Source: JAPPHY01 sp034423135 (lineage in GTDB: Bacteria > Chloroflexota > Dehalococcoidia > Lucifugimonadales > UBA2985). From it: a stretch of 64,000 nucleotides of DNA. Each line of letters starts with the position of its first letter. The stretch's first letter is position 1. A model generated the notes under the pieces. The model did not search any database. It had not been told where the DNA came from and saw only the letters and a list, made by a program, of their open reading frames with translations. The stretch covers positions 1 through 64,000 of the forward strand of contig DAOUJC010000010.1 in assembly GCA_034423135.1 (NCBI GenBank), written 5' to 3'. Below are positions 60,846 to 64,000 of this stretch, piece by piece. Position numbers and translations under genes: made by a program.

Positions 60846-62303
60846 ATGACTACTTGCTATCCATCGCTGGAAGAGGTCAGGGAACTGTCGAAGCACGGCA
60901 ACCTGATACCCGTGTACCGCGAGATCAACGCGGACCTGGAGACGCCGGTATCGGCGTATCTCAAGATCGCGCAGGGGCCGTACGCATTCCTCCTGGAGAG
61001 CGTCGAGGGCGGAGAGCAGCTTGCTCGCTACAGCTTCATCGGCGCAGGGCCGTACAGGGTGGTGACCACCGGTCCGGGCCGGCCGCACGGCGAGGTGGAC
61101 CCACTCAGGATCATAGAGGAGGAGCTTGGACGGTACACGCTGGTCGCAATTCCTGGCCTGCCGCGCTTTCACGGCGGCGCAGTCGGATACGTTGCGTACG
61201 ACGCGGTACGCTACTACGAGCCGGTGCCGCCGCCTGCGAACGACCCACTGGGCCTGCCGGAGTCCGTGTTCATGTTCGTCGACACGCTGCTGGTATTCGA
61301 CCACGTGCGGCACAAGATCAAGGTGGTGAGCCACGTCCGGCTCGACGGCGGCAGCGTGGAAACAGCCTACGCAGACGCTGTCGAGCGCATCGAGCAGCTC
61401 GCCGCCATGCTCGACGCACCCCTCTCGGTGGAGCGACGCGGCCGCCTGGACGCCGGGGCCGGTGACTCGCCTTCGTACGCCTCCAACATGACCCGCGAGC
61501 GATACGAGGCGATGGTGGACCGCATCAAGGAGTACGTGTTCGCGGGCGATATCATTCAGGCAGTGCCGTCCCAGCGCCTGGCCAGGCCCACGCAGGCCGC
61601 TCCGCTGGACGTGTACAGGGCACTGCGCGCTCTCAACCCGTCGCCGTACATGTACTACCTGTCGCTGGAGGGCTTCTCCATCGTCGGCGCATCGCCGGAG
61701 CTGCTGGTTCGAGTCGAGGACAGGCTGGTCTACAACTTTCCGCTTGCCGGCACGCGACCACGCGGCGCATCAACCGAGCAGGACGAGGAGCTGGCGGCTG
61801 AGCTGCGCGCCGATGAGAAGGAACGCGCCGAGCACATCATGCTGGTGGACCTGGGTCGAAACGACGTCGGGCGCGTATCGCAGCCCGGCACCGTCGAGGT
61901 GACGGACCTGATGCGAGTGGTGCGCTACTCGCACGTCATGCACCTCGAGTCGGAGGTGCGCGGCAGGCTGCGCGACGACCGCACCATCTACGACGCGCTG
62001 CGCTCCTGCCTGCCCGCCGGGACGCTATCGGGCGCGCCCAAGATTCGCGCGATGGAGATCATATCGGAGCAGGAGGGCGAGCGGCGAGGCCCCTACGGCG
62101 GAGCGGTCGGCTACTTCAGCTTCAACGGCAACATGGACACGGCCATCACCATACGCACGATGGTGATCAAGGACGGCGTGGCGTATATACAGGCAGGCGG
62201 CGGAGTGGTGGCTGACAGCGTGCCTGCCAGCGAGTTCGAGGAGACGCTGCACAAGGCGCGGTCGTCGCTGCGCGCAATCGAGGAGGCAGAGCGTGGCGGT
62301 TAG
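60846..62303 (+). CDS. trpE: Anthranilate synthase component I (485 aa)
   Basis: Chorismate to anthranilate. The feedback site LLES (in AFLLESVEGGEQLARYSFIG, residues about 50-69, where LLES binds tryptophan) and catalytic GDIIQAVPSQR, LVYNFPLAGTRPRG, LVDLGRNDVGRVSQPG, HLESEVRGRL, SGAPKIRAMEI, YGGAVGYFSFNGNMDTAITIRT and AGGGVVADS are intact. Start ATG 60846 after AAGGTGA. It shares the T-box with trpS, so enzyme and charging enzyme are co-regulated. No trpG is adjacent. Confidence 0.95.
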   Translation: MTTCYPSLEEVRELSKHGNLIPVYREINADLETPVSAYLKIAQGPYAFLLESVEGGEQLARYSFIGAGPYRVVTTGPGRPHGEVDPLRIIEEELGRYTLVAIPGLPRFHGGAVGYVAYDAVRYYEPVPPPANDPLGLPESVFMFVDTLLVFDHVRHKIKVVSHVRLDGGSVETAYADAVERIEQLAAMLDAPLSVERRGRLDAGAGDSPSYASNMTRERYEAMVDRIKEYVFAGDIIQAVPSQRLARPTQAAPLDVYRALRALNPSPYMYYLSLEGFSIVGASPELLVRVEDRLVYNFPLAGTRPRGASTEQDEELAAELRADEKERAEHIMLVDLGRNDVGRVSQPGTVEVTDLMRVVRYSHVMHLESEVRGRLRDDRTIYDALRSCLPAGTLSGAPKIRAMEIISEQEGERRGPYGGAVGYFSFNGNMDTAITIRTMVIKDGVAYIQAGGGVVADSVPASEFEETLHKARSSLRAIEEAERGG

Positions 62304-62331
62304 CGGCCAGGCGTGTTAGGGAGCCGGCACA

Positions 62332-63123
62332 ATGAATGACGCAGCGCCAATAGCGCCCCGTATCGCGGCCAAGCGCAGATGGCTCCCTACGGCCCTGCTC
62401 GCTCTGGGCGCGCTGATTCTCGTCATCGTGGTCGGGTACTTCGTGTACTCCCAGGTTGCGCGGTCCCAGCTGGACGACCTCAACTACTACGCGGGAGAGG
62501 AAGACACGGATCGCTCCAGGGATTACTCGTCGATATACCCGGGCAACCTCGTACCTGCGCTGGCATGGACTGACCCGCGGTGGGCGGACGTGGACTACGA
62601 AGGATACTCTTCGGTGCTTGAAGGGTTCACCTCACCGGCCGGCAGCGGACTCCCCGCGGAGCCCGACGAACTCAGCGCGCCGGTGCGAATCCAGATTCCA
62701 TCGATAGCGCTGGTCTCCACTGTCGAGGAGTTGGACGTTGTGGATTACGGCGATGCACTCGCTTGGGAGACGCCCAAGAACATCGTGGGCCACATACCTA
62801 CAACACCCAATCCGGGCACAATGGGCAACGTGTACCTGTTCGGCCACCTTCAGAGCCCCGTCCGTGGCGAAGGCTCCGTGTTCCGCAACCTGGCGAGGGT
62901 GCCGGAACTCCTACGCCAGGGCGAGAAGGTGTACGTCGTGCTGCGAAACGAGGAGGACAGGGAGTTCCTGTACCGGGTCACGCAGACATCGGTTGTGCAC
63001 CAGGATGAGTTTGCCGTCACGCCGTCGCCGGACGCCATTATCACTATGGTGGCGTGCGTACCCGCCTACGTGTACGACCACCGGCTGCTGGTCACGGCGG
63101 AGCTTGTCGGCGTGCGTGGCTAG
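62332..63123 (+). CDS. Sortase family transpeptidase (263 aa)
   Basis: Membrane-anchored cysteine transpeptidase. N-terminal helix about 18-40; catalytic triad H172 (YLFGHLQSP), C242 (TMVACVPAY) and R251 (DHRLLV). An extracellular acidic stretch (about 52-100) separates anchor and catalytic barrel. Closest to class D/E-like sortases with an extended N-terminal region; target motif unknown. 28 nt after trpE, so possibly cotranscribed, but functionally unrelated. Convergent with gyrB. Confidence 0.85.
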   Translation: MNDAAPIAPRIAAKRRWLPTALLALGALILVIVVGYFVYSQVARSQLDDLNYYAGEEDTDRSRDYSSIYPGNLVPALAWTDPRWADVDYEGYSSVLEGFTSPAGSGLPAEPDELSAPVRIQIPSIALVSTVEELDVVDYGDALAWETPKNIVGHIPTTPNPGTMGNVYLFGHLQSPVRGEGSVFRNLARVPELLRQGEKVYVVLRNEEDREFLYRVTQTSVVHQDEFAVTPSPDAIITMVACVPAYVYDHRLLVTAELVGVRG

Positions 63124-63141
63124 GCGGCCTGCCCTGCCCGG

Positions 63142-64000
63142 CTAGACGTCAAGATTCTTGACGCTGGTGGCGTACTCCTGGATGAAGGCCTTGCGAGGCG
63201 CCACGTCTTCTCCCATAAGGTCGGTGAAGACCCTGTTCGCGGCTTCCGCATCGTCCACGGTCACCTGCAGCAGGCTTCGGGTCTCAGGGTTCATCGTGGT
63301 CTCCCACAGCTGGTCCGGGTTCATCTCACCCAGGCCCTTGTATCGCTGCGTCGAGAGGCCGCGCCTGCCCTCCATCTTCTTGAGTATGTCGTCCTTCTCG
63401 GACTCCATGTACGCGTAGCGGGAGTCCCTGCCCGCCTGAATCTTGTACAGGGGCGGCTGCGCAATGTACAGGTACCCGTCCCTGATCAACGGCTCCATGT
63501 TGCGATAGAAGAACGTGAGCAGCAGCGTGCGTATGTGCGAGCCGTCCACGTCTGCGTCCGTCATGATGATGACCTTGTGGTATCGCAGCTTGTCCAGGTT
63601 CAGGTCGTCCCGGAGGCTCGCGCCCACGGCGGTTATGATCACGCGGATCTCCTCGTGGCCAAGCATCTTGTCCAGGCGCGCCTTCTCCACGTTGAGGATC
63701 TTGCCCTTCAGAGGCAGAATGGCTTGGAAACGGCGGTCTCGGCCGGCCTTCGCAGATCCTCCCGCGGACTCACCCTCCACGAGGTAGAGCTCAGAGAGCG
63801 CGGGGTTCTTCTCGGAGCAGTCCGCCAGCTTGCCCGGCAGCGATCCGCCGTCCATTGCGTTCTTGCGCAGCACCAGGTCTCTGGCCTTGCGCGCCGCCTC
63901 GCGGGCCTTCTGCGCTGTGAGGCACTTCTCGATGGTGCGCCTGGCCTCCTGGGGGTGCTCCTCAAGGTAGTACATGAGGGCTTCTGCGACCACGGTCTCC
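63142..64000 (-). CDS. gyrB: DNA gyrase subunit B, C-terminal part (truncated by window edge)
   Basis: Open to the right edge; about 286 C-terminal residues are visible. TOPRIM acidic motifs LVEGESAGGSAKAGR and TDADVDGSHIRTLLL, followed by the FYRNMEPLIRDGYLYIAQPPLYKI strand and the standard end YKGLGEMNPDQLWETTMNPE. The visible segment also fits the ParE family; GyrB is more likely for this C-terminal length. The start lies beyond position 64000. Confidence 0.93.
   Translation of the reverse strand, partial: ETVVAEALMYYLEEHPQEARRTIEKCLTAQKAREAARKARDLVLRKNAMDGGSLPGKLADCSEKNPALSELYLVEGESAGGSAKAGRDRRFQAILPLKGKILNVEKARLDKMLGHEEIRVIITAVGASLRDDLNLDKLRYHKVIIMTDADVDGSHIRTLLLTFFYRNMEPLIRDGYLYIAQPPLYKIQAGRDSRYAYMESEKDDILKKMEGRRGLSTQRYKGLGEMNPDQLWETTMNPETRSLLQVTVDDAEAANRVFTDLMGEDVAPRKAFIQEYATSVKNLDV

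Overview
The window looks like chromosomal DNA of a GC-rich, probably monoderm bacterium. I lean towards Chloroflexota (a SAR202/Dehalococcoidia-like lineage). The reasons are lipoproteins with long Thr/Pro linkers, frequent TTG and GTG starts, a sortase, a transcriptional T-box, a CIRCE-type heat-shock operator, a Zn-OB-fold/thiolase pair, and short dispersed repeats in nearly every larger gap. The taxon is an inference; no rRNA is present.

Layout. 0.2-4.0 kb (- strand): a compact four-gene phage-type structural operon (capsid, adaptor, tail-hub-like, spike-like). 4.3-13.5 kb: a T/P-repeat lipoprotein, a glutaredoxin, tRNA-Asp, an RRM protein, a zinc-ribbon protein, gamma-carbonic anhydrase, threonine aldolase, a YceI lipoprotein, quinone oxidoreductase, YggS, and three very small membrane-protein genes. 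13.5-23.1 kb (- strand): a phosphate-starvation locus, pstS-pstC-pstA-pstB-phoU-aquaporin, a small zinc protein and phoB-phoR. PstS is an in-frame double of two nearly identical domains. Three arrays of four TTAA-core units at exact 11-nt spacing (Pho boxes) lie between pstS and phoR. 23.1-38.8 kb: tRNA-Pro, LysR, isocitrate lyase, leuS, and a nitrogen-assimilation run glnA-gltB-gltD. 38.8-44.4 kb: a fused GmrSD-type nuclease, a thiolase/DUF35 pair, rsmG and a flippase-like protein. 44.5-56 kb: groES-groEL, an MFS transporter, a DUF1015 protein, ligA, pth, an acetyltransferase, and a second MFS transporter with an apparent ATC start. 54.9-64 kb: a frameshifted DUF4268 nuclease, a D-2-hydroxyacid dehydrogenase, tRNA-Glu, argC, endonuclease III, tRNA-Gly, a T-box-controlled trpS-trpE unit, a sortase and the 3' part of gyrB.

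How it works together. The Pst transporter, PhoU and PhoBR form a complete phosphate sensing and uptake circuit whose operators can be read directly. It appears to recruit an aquaporin, a small zinc-ribbon-like protein and possibly a non-coding transcript. The glnA-gltBD genes form the ammonium assimilation route. trpS and trpE share one tRNA-Trp-sensing leader. Superimposed on this housekeeping backbone are single-gene, AT-richer insertions (24.2, 26.7, 38.8 and 54.9 kb). Three of the four encode nuclease-type candidate defence proteins, and one is bracketed by 137-bp direct repeats.

Limits. Calls rest on reading motifs and translations by eye; no similarity search, structure prediction or GC computation was run. 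Starts with non-ATG codons were chosen from ribosome-binding-site spacing.
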